A stretch of DNA of 15,556 nt. Source: JBOHHM01 sp050725495 (GTDB lineage: Bacteria; Pseudomonadota; Gammaproteobacteria; Burkholderiales; Burkholderiaceae_C). The notes under the pieces were generated by a model, which did not search any database, was not told the DNA's origin, and saw only the letters and a program-made list of their open reading frames with translations. Positions 6,181 through 13,904 of the stretch are shown piece by piece. The stretch spans positions 1 through 15,556 of the forward strand of contig JBOHHM010000153.1 of the NCBI GenBank assembly GCA_050725495.1, written 5' to 3'. Each line of letters opens with the position of its first letter. Position 1 is the first letter of the stretch. A program made the translations under genes and the position numbers.

Positions 6181-7101
6181 TCATCCCGGGTGGGCGTGAT
6201 GCAGCGCATCGAGAAAGGCTTGCGCGATTCGGGATGGGCGCGGTGAACGTCGCGTGATCGCGACGAAATCAACGCGGTAGGTGCACTGCGGGTGGTCGAT
6301 CCTCTGCATCAGCCCTTGGGCCAGAAACGATGCGGCATAGTGATCCGGCAGGAAGCCGATGTAGCAGCCCGACAGGATCAGGGTCGCGATCGCCTCCTGG
6401 TCGGTGACCGAGGCATGGCGGCGCAGGCGAAACCGGTGGGTCACTTCCATGTTGGGAGAGTGAAAACCCAGCCCGGCGTAGTCGTACTCCTGCAGCTCCT
6501 TCAGGTTGAGCGCCTCGTGGCGCGCACCGAACAGCGGATGCTGCCGTCCGCAGTACAGGAACATCGCTTCGGAAAACAGGGGGGCGTAGCTCATGCTGTC
6601 CGATCGGCGATGGTCGGGGACGATCCCCAGCTGCAGCCGGCCATCCATGACGCCAGGCTCGATGCTGTTGAGCGCCCCGACCGTGATCTCCAGCGCCACC
6701 TCGGGCGCTATGCGCCGGAACTCCCGGATCGCCTGATCGATCCGCGCCTGCGGGTTGGTGGCGGTCTTGTCGAAGAGGCCGATCTGCAACGAACCCACGA
6801 GCTCATCGTGCATCTGCGCCACGCTGGTGCGAAAGCCGTCCAGCGCATCGAGCAGGCGCAAGGCATCGTCGTACACGCGCTGCCCCTCGTCGGTCAGGGC
6901 GAAGCCGGCGCGCCCCCTGCGGCACAGCACCAACCCCAGCCGCTCCTCCAGGTCTTTTACATGGCGGCTGACTGTGGAGCGCCCGATATTGAGCTCCAGT
7001 TCGGCCGCCGCCATGCCGCCGCAGTCGACCACCGACTTGAACACCTTGAGCAAACGCACTTCAGTGTCGCCGACCTGGCCCAGCAGGGCTTTTCTCACCA
7101 T
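6181..7101 (-). CDS. LysR-family transcriptional regulator
   Basis: 306 residues from the ATG at 7101; a longer frame reaches 7314 but would run through the divergent gene and intergenic operators, so it is rejected. A winged helix-turn-helix is at about 13-75 (VRLLKVFKSVVDCGGMAAAE, then GRSTVSRHVKDLEERLG at 40-56), followed by a linker helix and a substrate-binding effector domain at about 103-300. The protein is transcribed away from the aminotransferase, the classical layout for a LysR regulator controlling its neighbour and itself. By analogy with bauR/bauA of Pseudomonas, the inducer might be beta-alanine or a related omega-amino acid, but that is inference. No Shine-Dalgarno sequence is visible before the ATG. 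rlmD starts 85 nt downstream on the same strand. Confidence 0.9.
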   Translation of the reverse strand: MVRKALLGQVGDTEVRLLKVFKSVVDCGGMAAAELELNIGRSTVSRHVKDLEERLGLVLCRRGRAGFALTDEGQRVYDDALRLLDALDGFRTSVAQMHDELVGSLQIGLFDKTATNPQARIDQAIREFRRIAPEVALEITVGALNSIEPGVMDGRLQLGIVPDHRRSDSMSYAPLFSEAMFLYCGRQHPLFGARHEALNLKELQEYDYAGLGFHSPNMEVTHRFRLRRHASVTDQEAIATLILSGCYIGFLPDHYAASFLAQGLMQRIDHPQCTYRVDFVAITRRSPRPSRIAQAFLDALHHAHPG

Positions 7102-7118
7102 AGAAGTTTCATATTTAT

Positions 7119-7131
7119 GCAACCAAGTTGC
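7119..7131. promoter_or_regulatory. Inverted repeat 1, candidate LysR operator
   Basis: GCAAC-CAA-GTTGC is a perfect 5-3-5 inverted repeat, flanked by TAT and GATA that extend the symmetry imperfectly. It lies 17 nt upstream of the LysR ATG and 73 nt upstream of the aminotransferase ATG. The size and spacing suit a LysR-type half-site pair. Confidence 0.5.
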
Positions 7132-7142
7132 GATACATCGCA
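7129..7142. promoter_or_regulatory. Inverted repeat 2, candidate LysR operator
   Basis: TGCGAT-AC-ATCGCA is a perfect 6-2-6 inverted repeat with the T-N12-A form, one base longer than the usual T-N11-A LysR box. It shares TGC (7129-7131) with inverted repeat 1, so the two sites cannot easily be fully occupied at once, which could give recruitment and activation positions. Confidence 0.5.
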
Positions 7143-7204
7143 GTTTATCAATGTGACCCCTCGGCCCACAATGCCGACACCACCTCACCTTTGCGAGACC
7201 CGAC

Positions 7205-8551
7205 ATGGACATGAGCAACATCGAAGCAGCAGGCCCCAAACTGTCCACAGCCCAGCTGGAGGCCCATTGGATGCCGTTCAGCGGCAACCGGCAGTTCAAG
7301 AAGGACCCGCGCATCCTGGTCGGCGCCGAAGGCTGCCACTACATCGACGCCCAGGGTCGCCGGATATTTGACGGCCTGTCCGGCCTCTGGACTTGCGGCC
7401 TGGGTCATGGGCGCCAGGAAATTATCGAGGCGGTCAGTCGCCAGATGAGCACCCTCGACTACGCACCGGCGTTCCAGTTTGGCCACCCTGCCTCTTTCCA
7501 GTTGGCCGAGCGCATTCGCACGCTCATGCCGGCGGGCCTGGATCGCGTGTTCTTCGTCGGTTCCGGCTCGGAGGCGGCCGACACCTCGCTCAAAATGGCC
7601 CGGGCCTACTGGCGGTTGAAGGGCCAGAGCGGCAAGACCCGCTTCATCGGCCGCTCCAAGGGCTACCACGGCGTGAACTTTGGCGGCATCAGCGTGGGCG
7701 GCATGGTCGGCAACCGCAAGCTGTACGGCGAGGGCATCGCGGCCGATCACCTGCCCCACACCCTGCTGCCGCAAAACGCCTTCAGCCGCGGCATGCCCGC
7801 CGGTGGCGCCCACCTGGCCGACGAGCTGCTGGAACTGATTGCGCTACACGATGCGTCCAACATCGCCGCGGTCATCGTCGAGCCCTTCTCCGGCTCGGCC
7901 GGCGTGATCGTGCCGCCCCAGGGTTATCTGCAGCGGCTGCGCGAGATCTGTGACCAGTTCGGGATCCTGCTGATCTTCGACGAAGTCATCGCCGGCTTCG
8001 GCCGCTTGGGCGCGTGGACCGGCGCCGAGGCGTTCGGCGTGACCCCGGACCTGGTCAACTTTGCCAAGCAGGTGACCAACGGCGCCATCCCCATGGGCGG
8101 TGTCGTTGCGAAGTCCGAGATCTACCAGACCTTCATGGAGGCGGGCGGTCCCGACTACATGGTTGAATTTGCGCATGGCTACACCTACTCCGCCCATCCC
8201 GTGGCCTGTGCCGCGGGTCTGGCCACGCTGGATCTGCTGGAGCGCGAGCAGACCCTCTCGCGCGTGAACGAGCTGGCGCCGTATTTCGAGAACGCGGTGC
8301 ACAGCCTGCGCGGTGCCAAGCATGTGACCGATATCCGCAATATCGGCCTGGCGGCCGGCCTGAGCATCGCGCCCGCCCCCGGCGAACCGGCGCGGCGCCC
8401 CTTCGAGATTGCGATGCGCTGCTGGAACAAGGGCTTCTATGTGCGCTATGGCGGCGACACGCTGCAGCTTGCGCCGCCGTTCGTCGCCCGGCGCGAGGAC
8501 ATCGACGCCCTGATCAACGTGCTGGGCGAGGCGCTCAACGCCCAGGCCTGA
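7205..8551 (+). CDS. Omega-amino acid:pyruvate aminotransferase (beta-alanine:pyruvate transaminase type)
   Basis: 448 residues, the same length as the Pseudomonas putida omega-amino acid:pyruvate transaminase and collinear with it as I recall it. Class III PLP enzyme: LSGLWTCGLGH at 58-68, GSGSEAADTSLKMARAYWR at 119-137, YHG at 154-156, VEPFSGSAGV at 225-234, FDEVIAGFGR with PLP-contacting Asp259, and Lys288 in FAKQVTNGAIPMG forming the Schiff base. Arg414 in FYVRYGGDTLQ is the carboxylate-binding residue of this group. It transfers the amino group of beta-alanine or other omega-amino acids to pyruvate, giving alanine and a semialdehyde. The usual partner, a (methyl)malonate-semialdehyde dehydrogenase, is not adjacent. 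A second Met lies two codons on. The ribosome-binding site is weak. Probably controlled by the divergent LysR gene. Confidence 0.93.
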   Translation: MDMSNIEAAGPKLSTAQLEAHWMPFSGNRQFKKDPRILVGAEGCHYIDAQGRRIFDGLSGLWTCGLGHGRQEIIEAVSRQMSTLDYAPAFQFGHPASFQLAERIRTLMPAGLDRVFFVGSGSEAADTSLKMARAYWRLKGQSGKTRFIGRSKGYHGVNFGGISVGGMVGNRKLYGEGIAADHLPHTLLPQNAFSRGMPAGGAHLADELLELIALHDASNIAAVIVEPFSGSAGVIVPPQGYLQRLREICDQFGILLIFDEVIAGFGRLGAWTGAEAFGVTPDLVNFAKQVTNGAIPMGGVVAKSEIYQTFMEAGGPDYMVEFAHGYTYSAHPVACAAGLATLDLLEREQTLSRVNELAPYFENAVHSLRGAKHVTDIRNIGLAAGLSIAPAPGEPARRPFEIAMRCWNKGFYVRYGGDTLQLAPPFVARREDIDALINVLGEALNAQA

Positions 8552-8565
8552 GCCACGCAGCGCGC

Positions 8566-8595
8566 CATCCACACCCACCCTGAGCTCCGGGGTGG
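8566..8595. terminator. Weak hairpin between the aminotransferase gene and rpoS
   Basis: In the 68 bp between these convergent genes, a CCACCC/GGGTGG inverted repeat surrounds TGAGCTCCG. An alternative, larger fold pairs AGCTCC with GGAGCT further on. Neither has a T-tract. The position suggests a shared transcription end, but support is slight. Confidence 0.25.
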
Positions 8596-8619
8596 TCCGG
8601 TCCGATGGAGCTGTGAGCG

Positions 8620-9633
8620 CTAGAGCAGCGATTCTTTGGAGATGCCGCTGCGGATCAGGTGGCGCTTGAGCTTGAGCAGGGCCTCGTTCTGGATTTGCCG
8701 CACGCGCTCGCGGGTCAGGCCCAGGCGGTCGCTCAGCACTTCCAGGGTTTCGGGGTCGCGGTCGTGCAGGCCGAAGCGACCTTCCAGCACTTCCTTCTCG
8801 CGATTGGAAAGCGCTGCGATCCAGTTCTCCAGCAAGCTCTCGACCTCGCGCATCTGGGTGATGTCGTTCGGATCCACGGCAAGCTCGTCAGCGAGGCTGT
8901 CGCCCAGCGTGTGCTCGTCTTCCGACTTGTCCATAGCGGCATCGAGCGAGCGGGGGGTTTCCGCCATGGCCAGCAGTTCGGCCACCTCCTGCACCTCACG
9001 CCCCAGCAAAGCGGCCACATCGTCCACCCGCACACCGTCGGGCCGGGTGGCGACAAAGCTGGAGTCGTTCTCCAGCATGCGGCGCGCGCGCAGCACCTGT
9101 TGCAATTCGCGCACCACATGCACAGGCAGACGGATCACACGGCCCTGGTTCATCACCGCCCGCTCGACGGACTGGCGTATCCACCAAGTCGCGTAGGTGG
9201 AGAAGCGAAAGCCCCGCTCGGGCTCGAATTTGTCGATGGCATGCATCAGGCCGAGGTTGCCCTCCTCGATCAGGTCGGACAGCGGCACACCGCGCCCCAG
9301 ATAGCCCTTGGCAATGCTGACCACCAGCCGCAGATTGTGTTCGATCATGGACTGGCGAGCCGCGAAGTCGCCAGCACGGGCCCGGGTGGCGGTCTCGAAC
9401 TCTTGCTCTGCGTTGAACAGGCCGGTGCGCCGCACGTCGCGCAGGTACAGAGTCAGCGTGTCGCTGGATTCGCCAGCGAACTCATAGGCAGCCTCCTTGG
9501 GATTCTCATCCGCTATCAAATCCATGGCGCCGTTGGACCGCTCCAGGGGGTCTGGTGGCAGTTTTTCCGCAGAACTGTCACTCTCAAGCGCATCCGGTAC
9601 GACGATGGGGTTGTGTCCGTTGCGCTTCTTCAT
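8620..9633 (-). CDS. rpoS: RNA polymerase sigma factor RpoS (sigma-38)
   Basis: 337 residues (E. coli 330). A variable acidic N-terminus is followed by region 1.2 (about 56-90, DTLTLYLRDV), region 2 (about 94-164) with HNLRLVVSIAKGYLGRG and the -10-recognising FRFSTYATWWIRQSVERA, region 3 (about 173-250), and region 4 (about 265-330) whose helix-turn-helix LTRERVRQIQNEALLKLKRH contacts the -35 element. It directs stationary-phase and general stress transcription. The start is firm: the stop codon of nlpD lies 5 nt upstream and AGGTAGG, which includes that stop, serves as the ribosome-binding site. RpoS rather than another sigma-70 relative is supported by the preceding nlpD, pcm and surE. In other proteobacteria a major rpoS promoter sits inside nlpD; I did not identify one here. 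Confidence 0.96.
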   Translation of the reverse strand: MKKRNGHNPIVVPDALESDSSAEKLPPDPLERSNGAMDLIADENPKEAAYEFAGESSDTLTLYLRDVRRTGLFNAEQEFETATRARAGDFAARQSMIEHNLRLVVSIAKGYLGRGVPLSDLIEEGNLGLMHAIDKFEPERGFRFSTYATWWIRQSVERAVMNQGRVIRLPVHVVRELQQVLRARRMLENDSSFVATRPDGVRVDDVAALLGREVQEVAELLAMAETPRSLDAAMDKSEDEHTLGDSLADELAVDPNDITQMREVESLLENWIAALSNREKEVLEGRFGLHDRDPETLEVLSDRLGLTRERVRQIQNEALLKLKRHLIRSGISKESLL

Positions 9634-9638
9634 GATGC

Positions 9639-10550
9639 CTACCTGGCTGGAAGCAATCTTGCCGGGTCGACCGGCTTTCCTTGCCGTCGAATTTCGAAGT
9701 GAAGCTTCACGCGGTCCGCATCACTGTTGCCCATTTCGGCAATTTTCTGGCCTTTGCGCACCGACTGGTCTTCCTTGACCAGCAGGGTCTGGTTGTGCGC
9801 ATAGGCCGTCAGATAGGTGTTGTTGTGCTTGAGAATGACCAGATTGCCGTAACCGCGCAGGCCGGCCCCGGCATAGACAACCCGGCCGTCGGCGGCTGCC
9901 AGCACGGCGTCTCCAGCCTTGCCACCAATGTCCAGCCCCTTGTTCTTGGCCTCATCAAACCCGGCCAGCAAGCTGCCGCCGGCAGGCCAGGTCCAGGCCA
10001 GCTCATCGTCGCCATTGGCTGCGGGGACCGGCATGGGTGCCGGCGCTGGCGCCGAGGTCGAGGCCGGTGCGGGACTGGCCATGGCCGATGAGGCGGCCGA
10101 AGCCGCTGGCTTGGCTGCGCTGGCGGCCGGGGCGGCCGCGGCTGGAGTGACGGACGACGATGTCACGGGCTTAGCCACGGCCACCGACTCAGCGACCGGT
10201 GGAATCACGCGCAAGACCTGGCCGACTTCGATCAGGTTGGGGTTCTCGAGATTGTTCCAGCGCACGATGTCGCGCCAGGCCTGGCCGGTGTCCAGGCCGA
10301 TGCGCATCACGGTGTCGCCAGGCCGAACGGTGTAATAGCCAGGCTTGCCGGCGTTTTCAATGCCCGGCAAGGGTTTCACGGCAGCGGCAACGTTGGGATC
10401 GGTGGCCACGGGGGCGGGCAGCGTCATGCCCGTACCCCGGTCTTCCACAGGCGCACGGTGGTTAGGCCTGTTGGAGGCGCAACCGACCAGAGCCAAGCCG
10501 GCCACCAGCAGCATTGCAAACTTCCACCCGTGACTCCGCGAACCCGGCAT
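9639..10550 (-). CDS. nlpD: NlpD-type lipoprotein: LysM plus degenerate M23/LytM domain
   Basis: 303 residues. The N-terminal signal FAMLLVAGLALVGC gives a lipobox with acylated Cys24. A LysM peptidoglycan-binding domain follows at about 71-115 (YYTVRPGDTVMRIG, then NPNLIEVGQVLRV), then an Ala/Pro/Ser-rich linker at about 120-180 and a C-terminal LytM (peptidase M23) domain at about 187-300. The zinc-binding HxGxD of active enzymes is replaced (NKGLDIGG at 203-210) and the last motif is LHFE rather than HxH, as in E. coli NlpD, which does not cut peptidoglycan itself but activates the amidase AmiC during division. The same role is inferred here. An AAAGGG ribosome-binding site precedes the ATG, 11 nt from the pcm stop. 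Confidence 0.93.
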   Translation of the reverse strand: MPGSRSHGWKFAMLLVAGLALVGCASNRPNHRAPVEDRGTGMTLPAPVATDPNVAAAVKPLPGIENAGKPGYYTVRPGDTVMRIGLDTGQAWRDIVRWNNLENPNLIEVGQVLRVIPPVAESVAVAKPVTSSSVTPAAAAPAASAAKPAASAASSAMASPAPASTSAPAPAPMPVPAANGDDELAWTWPAGGSLLAGFDEAKNKGLDIGGKAGDAVLAAADGRVVYAGAGLRGYGNLVILKHNNTYLTAYAHNQTLLVKEDQSVRKGQKIAEMGNSDADRVKLHFEIRRQGKPVDPARLLPAR

Positions 10551-10561
10551 ATCTGAACCCT

Positions 10562-11377
10562 TTAAGCAATACCCGATTTTAGGGGGACAAAGTGAACCGC
10601 CTCAAGCACACTTTGTTTCAAGCCTTGCGCCAACTTATCTATTACCACCAGTGCCTGCTGACCGGCCGCCGTTGCCATGGGCGCCACCAGGCGCCCGCCC
10701 GGCGCAAGTTGGTCTATCCAGGCCTGGGGCACGGCCTCGCCGCCGGCCGCCGCGATGATTCCAGCATAGGGCGCGCCCTTGGCGTAGCCGGCCATGCCGT
10801 CGCCAAACAGCAGATGCACATTGGGCAGGCGCAAGGGCCGCAAATTCTCGCGCGCCTTGTCATGCAGGCCGCGCAAGCGCTCGATGCTATAGACCTCGCT
10901 GACGACTCGACTCAGCACAGCAGCCTGGTAGCCGCAGCCGGTGCCGATCTCCAGCACCCGGCCCATGGGGCCGGTCCGGTCCGGCCCGGCCCCCAGCAGC
11001 AGCTCGATCATGCGCGCCACCACATTCGGCTTGGAAATCGTCTGGCCCAGGCCAATCGGCAGGCTGGTGTCTTCATAGGCCTGGTTGACCAGGGCACTGT
11101 CGACAAAGCGGTGGCGCTCCACCGTGCCCATCGCAGCCAGCAGTTGCCGGTTGGCAATGCCTTGCGCCGCCAGTTTCTGCACCATGCGTGCGCGCACAGC
11201 CTGTGAGTCCAGTCCCAGCCCCTGATTCGCCGGTTTTGCTCCGGCTTGCGCATCCTTGTGGGTTGCAGGCCTTGCCTCATGGGCACCTGTAGCTATGCCT
11301 TTGATAGCAACTGGTTTGCCCGAATGCAGATCCAGGCGTGCCGGAAAGCCGGGCCGCAGCGGCGGGCGCTGCGTCAC
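10562..11377 (-). CDS. pcm: Protein-L-isoaspartate O-methyltransferase
   Basis: The GTG at 11377 overlaps the surE stop as GTGA and has GGGGCAGGG just upstream; it gives 271 residues beginning MTQRPPLRPG. A TTG at 11416 is possible but sits deeper in surE. The catalytic domain begins near residue 58 and shows the family motifs: EDTSLPIGLGQTISKPNVVA (about 102-121), the SAM-binding VLEIGTGCGYQAAVLS (141-156), and the post-motif IIAAAGGEAVPQ. It methylates isoaspartyl residues in aged proteins to start their repair. The first 57 residues are an extension missing from the 208-residue E. coli enzyme, Ala/Lys/Gly-rich and probably disordered, part of it coded by a repeat-like stretch. It belongs to the surE-pcm-nlpD-rpoS unit. 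Confidence 0.93.
   Translation of the reverse strand: MTQRPPLRPGFPARLDLHSGKPVAIKGIATGAHEARPATHKDAQAGAKPANQGLGLDSQAVRARMVQKLAAQGIANRQLLAAMGTVERHRFVDSALVNQAYEDTSLPIGLGQTISKPNVVARMIELLLGAGPDRTGPMGRVLEIGTGCGYQAAVLSRVVSEVYSIERLRGLHDKARENLRPLRLPNVHLLFGDGMAGYAKGAPYAGIIAAAGGEAVPQAWIDQLAPGGRLVAPMATAAGQQALVVIDKLAQGLKQSVLEAVHFVPLKSGIA
11281..11321 (-). repeat. Possible repeat fragment in the pcm N-terminal extension
   Basis: Nested inverted repeats: GGGCA (11281-11285) with TGCCC (11317-11321), and GCTAT (11292-11296) with ATAGC (11304-11308) around GCCTTTG. The TTTGATAGC core resembles the 3' element near 3311-3326. It encodes residues 20-33 of Pcm, in the non-conserved extension. The match is short, so this is tentative. 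Confidence 0.25.
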
Positions 11378-12141
11378 GAGCCCTGCCCCGCCAGCTTGGC
11401 CGCCGTCTGGGCCCAATAGCCGAGAAAATCGTGGTCGGTCAGGTCCACTTTTAACGGTGTCATCGCCACATGACCTTGAACGGTCGCATGAAAATCGGTG
11501 CCCTCGGCATCGTCCTTGGCCGGGCCGGCGCCGCCAATCCAGTACATGGTCTCGCCTCGCGGGCTGGGTTGGGTGATCACTTTCTCGGCGGCGTGACGGC
11601 GCCCCAGACGGCAGACCTTCAGTGGCTTGATCTGCTCAAAGGGCAGGTTGGGAATGTTCACATTGAGCAGCCAGGGGCTGGCTCCGATCAGCTTGTGGCC
11701 CGACATCTGGACGATGAAGTCGCGTGCTATTTGTGCGGCCGCCTCCAGGTGGGCCCAGCCCTTGTCGACCTGCGAGAACGCGATGGCCGGAACGCCGAAT
11801 AAATATCCTTCCATGGCCGCGCCCACCGTGCCCGAGTAAATCGTGTCGTCGCCCATGTTGGCGCCGTTGTTGATGCCCGAGACAACGAGGTCGGGCCGGT
11901 AGCCCAGCAAACCGGTCAGGGCAATATGCACGCAATCGGCCGGCGTGCCGTTGATGTAGCGAAACGCCGAGGCCGCCTGCTGCACGTACAGTGGCGAGTT
12001 CAAAGTCAGCGAGTTGGACTTGGCACTGTTGTTCTGCTCCGGCGCAACCACCTCGACCTCGGCCACGGTCTTCAGCGCCTCGTACAGCGCCACGATGCCG
12101 GGCGCCTGGTAGCCGTCGTCATTCGATATCAGGATTTTCAT
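11374..12141 (-). CDS. surE: 5'/3'-nucleotidase SurE
   Basis: 255 residues from MKILISNDDGYQAPG; an extra in-frame ATG directly before it (12144) is equally possible. Metal-binding residues are Asp8 and Asp9 in SNDDG, Ser39 in NNSAKSN and Asn91 in VSGINNGANMG. Further family blocks are INGTPADCVHIALTGLL (63-79), YSGTVGAAMEGYLFGVPAIA (102-121) and LLNVNIPNLP. SurE is a stationary-phase survival phosphatase that removes phosphate from nucleoside monophosphates and short polyphosphates. It leads the surE-pcm-nlpD-rpoS cluster. Its last base pairs overlap the pcm GTG start. No strong Shine-Dalgarno sequence is seen. Confidence 0.95.
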   Translation of the reverse strand: MKILISNDDGYQAPGIVALYEALKTVAEVEVVAPEQNNSAKSNSLTLNSPLYVQQAASAFRYINGTPADCVHIALTGLLGYRPDLVVSGINNGANMGDDTIYSGTVGAAMEGYLFGVPAIAFSQVDKGWAHLEAAAQIARDFIVQMSGHKLIGASPWLLNVNIPNLPFEQIKPLKVCRLGRRHAAEKVITQPSPRGETMYWIGGAGPAKDDAEGTDFHATVQGHVAMTPLKVDLTDHDFLGYWAQTAAKLAGQGS

Positions 12142-12162
12142 CATCGTCAGCAATTGCAACCG

Positions 12163-12193
12163 ATTGTAGGTGGCACGACCACTTCCAGGGCAA
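12163..12193 (-). promoter_or_regulatory. Possible surE promoter
   Basis: On the minus strand TACAAT (12168-12163, 5 of 6 to the -10 consensus) lies about 20 nt before the surE ATG, with TTGCCC (12193-12188, 4 of 6) upstream at a long 19-bp spacing. Plausible but weak. The rest of the 12145-12272 divergent region shows no other clear site. Confidence 0.3.
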
Positions 12194-12272
12194 ACCGGCC
12201 GCAGGTCGCTCGTGAGACATTCATGGCGCAGCGCCCGTCCTATCATCTGGCAAATTTCACTGGAGAACTCCC

Positions 12273-13247
12273 ATGCACGCATGGCTTTGCGAAAACCCCG
12301 TTGGCGTGGACGCGCTGATCTGGAAGGAACTGCCCCCGCCGCAGCCCAAGGCGGGCGAGGTGCTGATTGAAATCAAGGCCGCCAGCCTGAACTTCCCCGA
12401 CCTGCTGATTGTCCAGAACAAGTACCAGATCAAGCCGCCCCTGCCCTTTGTGCCGGGCTCGGAATACGCCGGCGTGATCCAAGCCGTGGGCGAAGGCGTC
12501 ACCCAGCTCAAGCCTGGCCAAAGCGTAGCCTGCCTGTCGGGCACAGGCGGCTTTGGCACCCACACCATCGCGCCCGCCGCCTTGTGCATGCCGCTGCCAC
12601 CCAAGTTCCCGCATGTGGATGCGGCGGCCTTCATCATGATCTACGCCACCTCCTACCATGCGCTGGTTGACCGGGCCCAGCTCAAGGCCGGCGAAACCGT
12701 GCTGGTGCTTGGCGCTGCGGGGGGCGTGGGCACGGCAGCCATCCAGATTGCCAAGGCCGCAGGCGCGCGCGTGATTGCGGCCGCCTCCAGCGACGAAAAG
12801 TGCGCGCTGTGCACATCCATAGGCGCCGATGCCACGATCAACTACACACGCGAAAACCTTCGCGATGCGATCAAGGCCGCGACCGACGGCAAGGGCCCGG
12901 ACGTGATTTACGACCCGGTGGGCGGCGATTTTGCCGAACCCGCGTTCCGCTCGATCGCCTGGCGCGGCCGCTACCTGGTGGTCGGCTTTGCCTCGGGACC
13001 GATTCCCGCCCTGCCCTTGAACCTGGCCCTACTCAAGGGCGCCTCCATCGTCGGCGTGTTCTGGGGCGACTTTGCCAAGCGCGAGCCCAAGGCCAATGCG
13101 GCCATGATGACGGAGTTGGCCCAGTGGTACGAGCAGGGCTTGATCAAACCGGTGATCGACCGCACCATGCCCATGGCCGAACTCAAGGCCGCCTATGCCC
13201 ACATGGGTTCGCGCGGCGTGAAGGGCAAGCTGGTGCTGGTGAACTGA
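12273..13247 (+). CDS. NADPH:quinone oxidoreductase-like MDR-family dehydrogenase
   Basis: 324 residues of the zinc-free medium-chain dehydrogenase/reductase family. A GroES-like N-terminal domain has KAASLNFPDLLI at 36-47 and the PFVPGSEYAGVI signature at 58-69; the Rossmann domain carries VLVLGAAGGVGTAAIQIAKAAGA at 143-165, and YDPVGGD at 213-219 is typical of the quinone-reductase branch. The cysteine ligands of zinc alcohol dehydrogenases are absent. It is expected to reduce quinones or activated double bonds with NAD(P)H in the cytoplasm; the natural substrate cannot be inferred. GGAG at 12262-12265 stands 7 nt before the ATG. It is divergent from surE and appears to be a single-gene unit. 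Confidence 0.9.
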   Translation: MHAWLCENPVGVDALIWKELPPPQPKAGEVLIEIKAASLNFPDLLIVQNKYQIKPPLPFVPGSEYAGVIQAVGEGVTQLKPGQSVACLSGTGGFGTHTIAPAALCMPLPPKFPHVDAAAFIMIYATSYHALVDRAQLKAGETVLVLGAAGGVGTAAIQIAKAAGARVIAAASSDEKCALCTSIGADATINYTRENLRDAIKAATDGKGPDVIYDPVGGDFAEPAFRSIAWRGRYLVVGFASGPIPALPLNLALLKGASIVGVFWGDFAKREPKANAAMMTELAQWYEQGLIKPVIDRTMPMAELKAAYAHMGSRGVKGKLVLVN

Positions 13248-13271
13248 GGCCCGCAGCCCTCCCGTTCGATC

Positions 13272-13284
13272 CCCTGATTCAGGG
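13272..13284. other. Small palindrome after the oxidoreductase gene
   Basis: CCCTGATTCAGGG is a perfect odd palindrome 24 nt after the stop. As RNA it folds only into a short hairpin with no T-tract, so termination would be poor; it could be a protein site. The remainder of 13248-13382 shows a TTGACG at 13300-13305 with no convincing -10 partner. Confidence 0.25.
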
Positions 13285-13382
13285 CAGATAGGGCACTTCT
13301 TGACGATGCAAGGCGGCTTTGAAAATGCCCGCTGTCGCCCTAACATGAGGATGCTGCCAAGGGGCAAACAAGCGGGAGTGAC

Positions 13383-13904
13383 ATGCTGGACATCAGCGCC
13401 ATCCAGGCGGACATCACCACACTACGGGTTGACGCCATTGTCAACGCCGCCAACTCCTCGCTGCTGGGTGGCGGTGGCGTCGATGGCGCCATCCACCGTG
13501 CGGCGGGGCCTGAGCTCGTTCAGGAATGTCGCCTGCTCGGCGGCTGCGGCGTAGGGGATGCCAAGCTCACCAAGGGCTATCGCCTTCCCGCCAGGTTCGT
13601 CATCCACACCGTGGGGCCGGTGTGGCGGGGTGGCACCCACGGCGAGCCAGAGCAGCTTGCGTCGTGCTATCGGCGTTGCTTGGAAGTCGCCGCTGCCCAT
13701 GGTGTCCAGAGCTTGGCATTTCCAGGCATTAGCACCGGTGTTTACGGCTATCCGGTCACGCTGGCGTCTGAAATCGCTGTTCGCGTTGTCATGGCAACGG
13801 GACAAGAGCTGGCCGGCATTCAGCAAGTGATTTTTTGCTGCTTTTCGCCCGAGCATCTCGCCATCTACGAGAAGCTGCTGCAGGCCGATTCACCGAGCAG
13901 CTGA
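13383..13904 (+). CDS. ymdB: Macrodomain O-acetyl-ADP-ribose deacetylase (YmdB type)
   Basis: 173 residues, one macrodomain. DAIVNAANSSLLGGGGVDGA at 17-36 holds Asn24 and Asp34, matching the catalytic N25/D35 of E. coli YmdB; HTVGPVW at 75-81 and the phosphate-binding loop FPGISTGVYGYP at 113-124 complete the ADP-ribose site. These enzymes hydrolyse O-acetyl-ADP-ribose and remove mono-ADP-ribose from some substrates; E. coli YmdB also modulates RNase III. GGGAG at 13374-13378 supports the ATG. It is not operonic with anything visible: the remnant of a transposase begins right after its stop on the other strand, so the last few residues (DSPSS) may be altered. Confidence 0.93.
   Translation: MLDISAIQADITTLRVDAIVNAANSSLLGGGGVDGAIHRAAGPELVQECRLLGGCGVGDAKLTKGYRLPARFVIHTVGPVWRGGTHGEPEQLASCYRRCLEVAAAHGVQSLAFPGISTGVYGYPVTLASEIAVRVVMATGQELAGIQQVIFCCFSPEHLAIYEKLLQADSPSS

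Noticed and set aside
7102..7314. N-terminal extension of the LysR protein to 7314
   Set aside because: It would pass through the intergenic inverted repeats and the first 37 codons of the divergent aminotransferase; LysR proteins normally begin just before the helix-turn-helix, as from 7101.
6292..7371. 359-codon open frame on the plus strand
   Set aside because: Antisense to the LysR gene and running into the aminotransferase in another frame; no recognisable domain.
8659..9702. 347-codon open frame on the plus strand
   Set aside because: Antisense to rpoS, with no family resemblance.
12142..12282. 47-residue N-terminal extension of SurE
   Set aside because: SurE proteins begin at M-K-I-L-x-S-N-D-D-G. 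The extension overlaps the next gene's start region and shows no conserved features.
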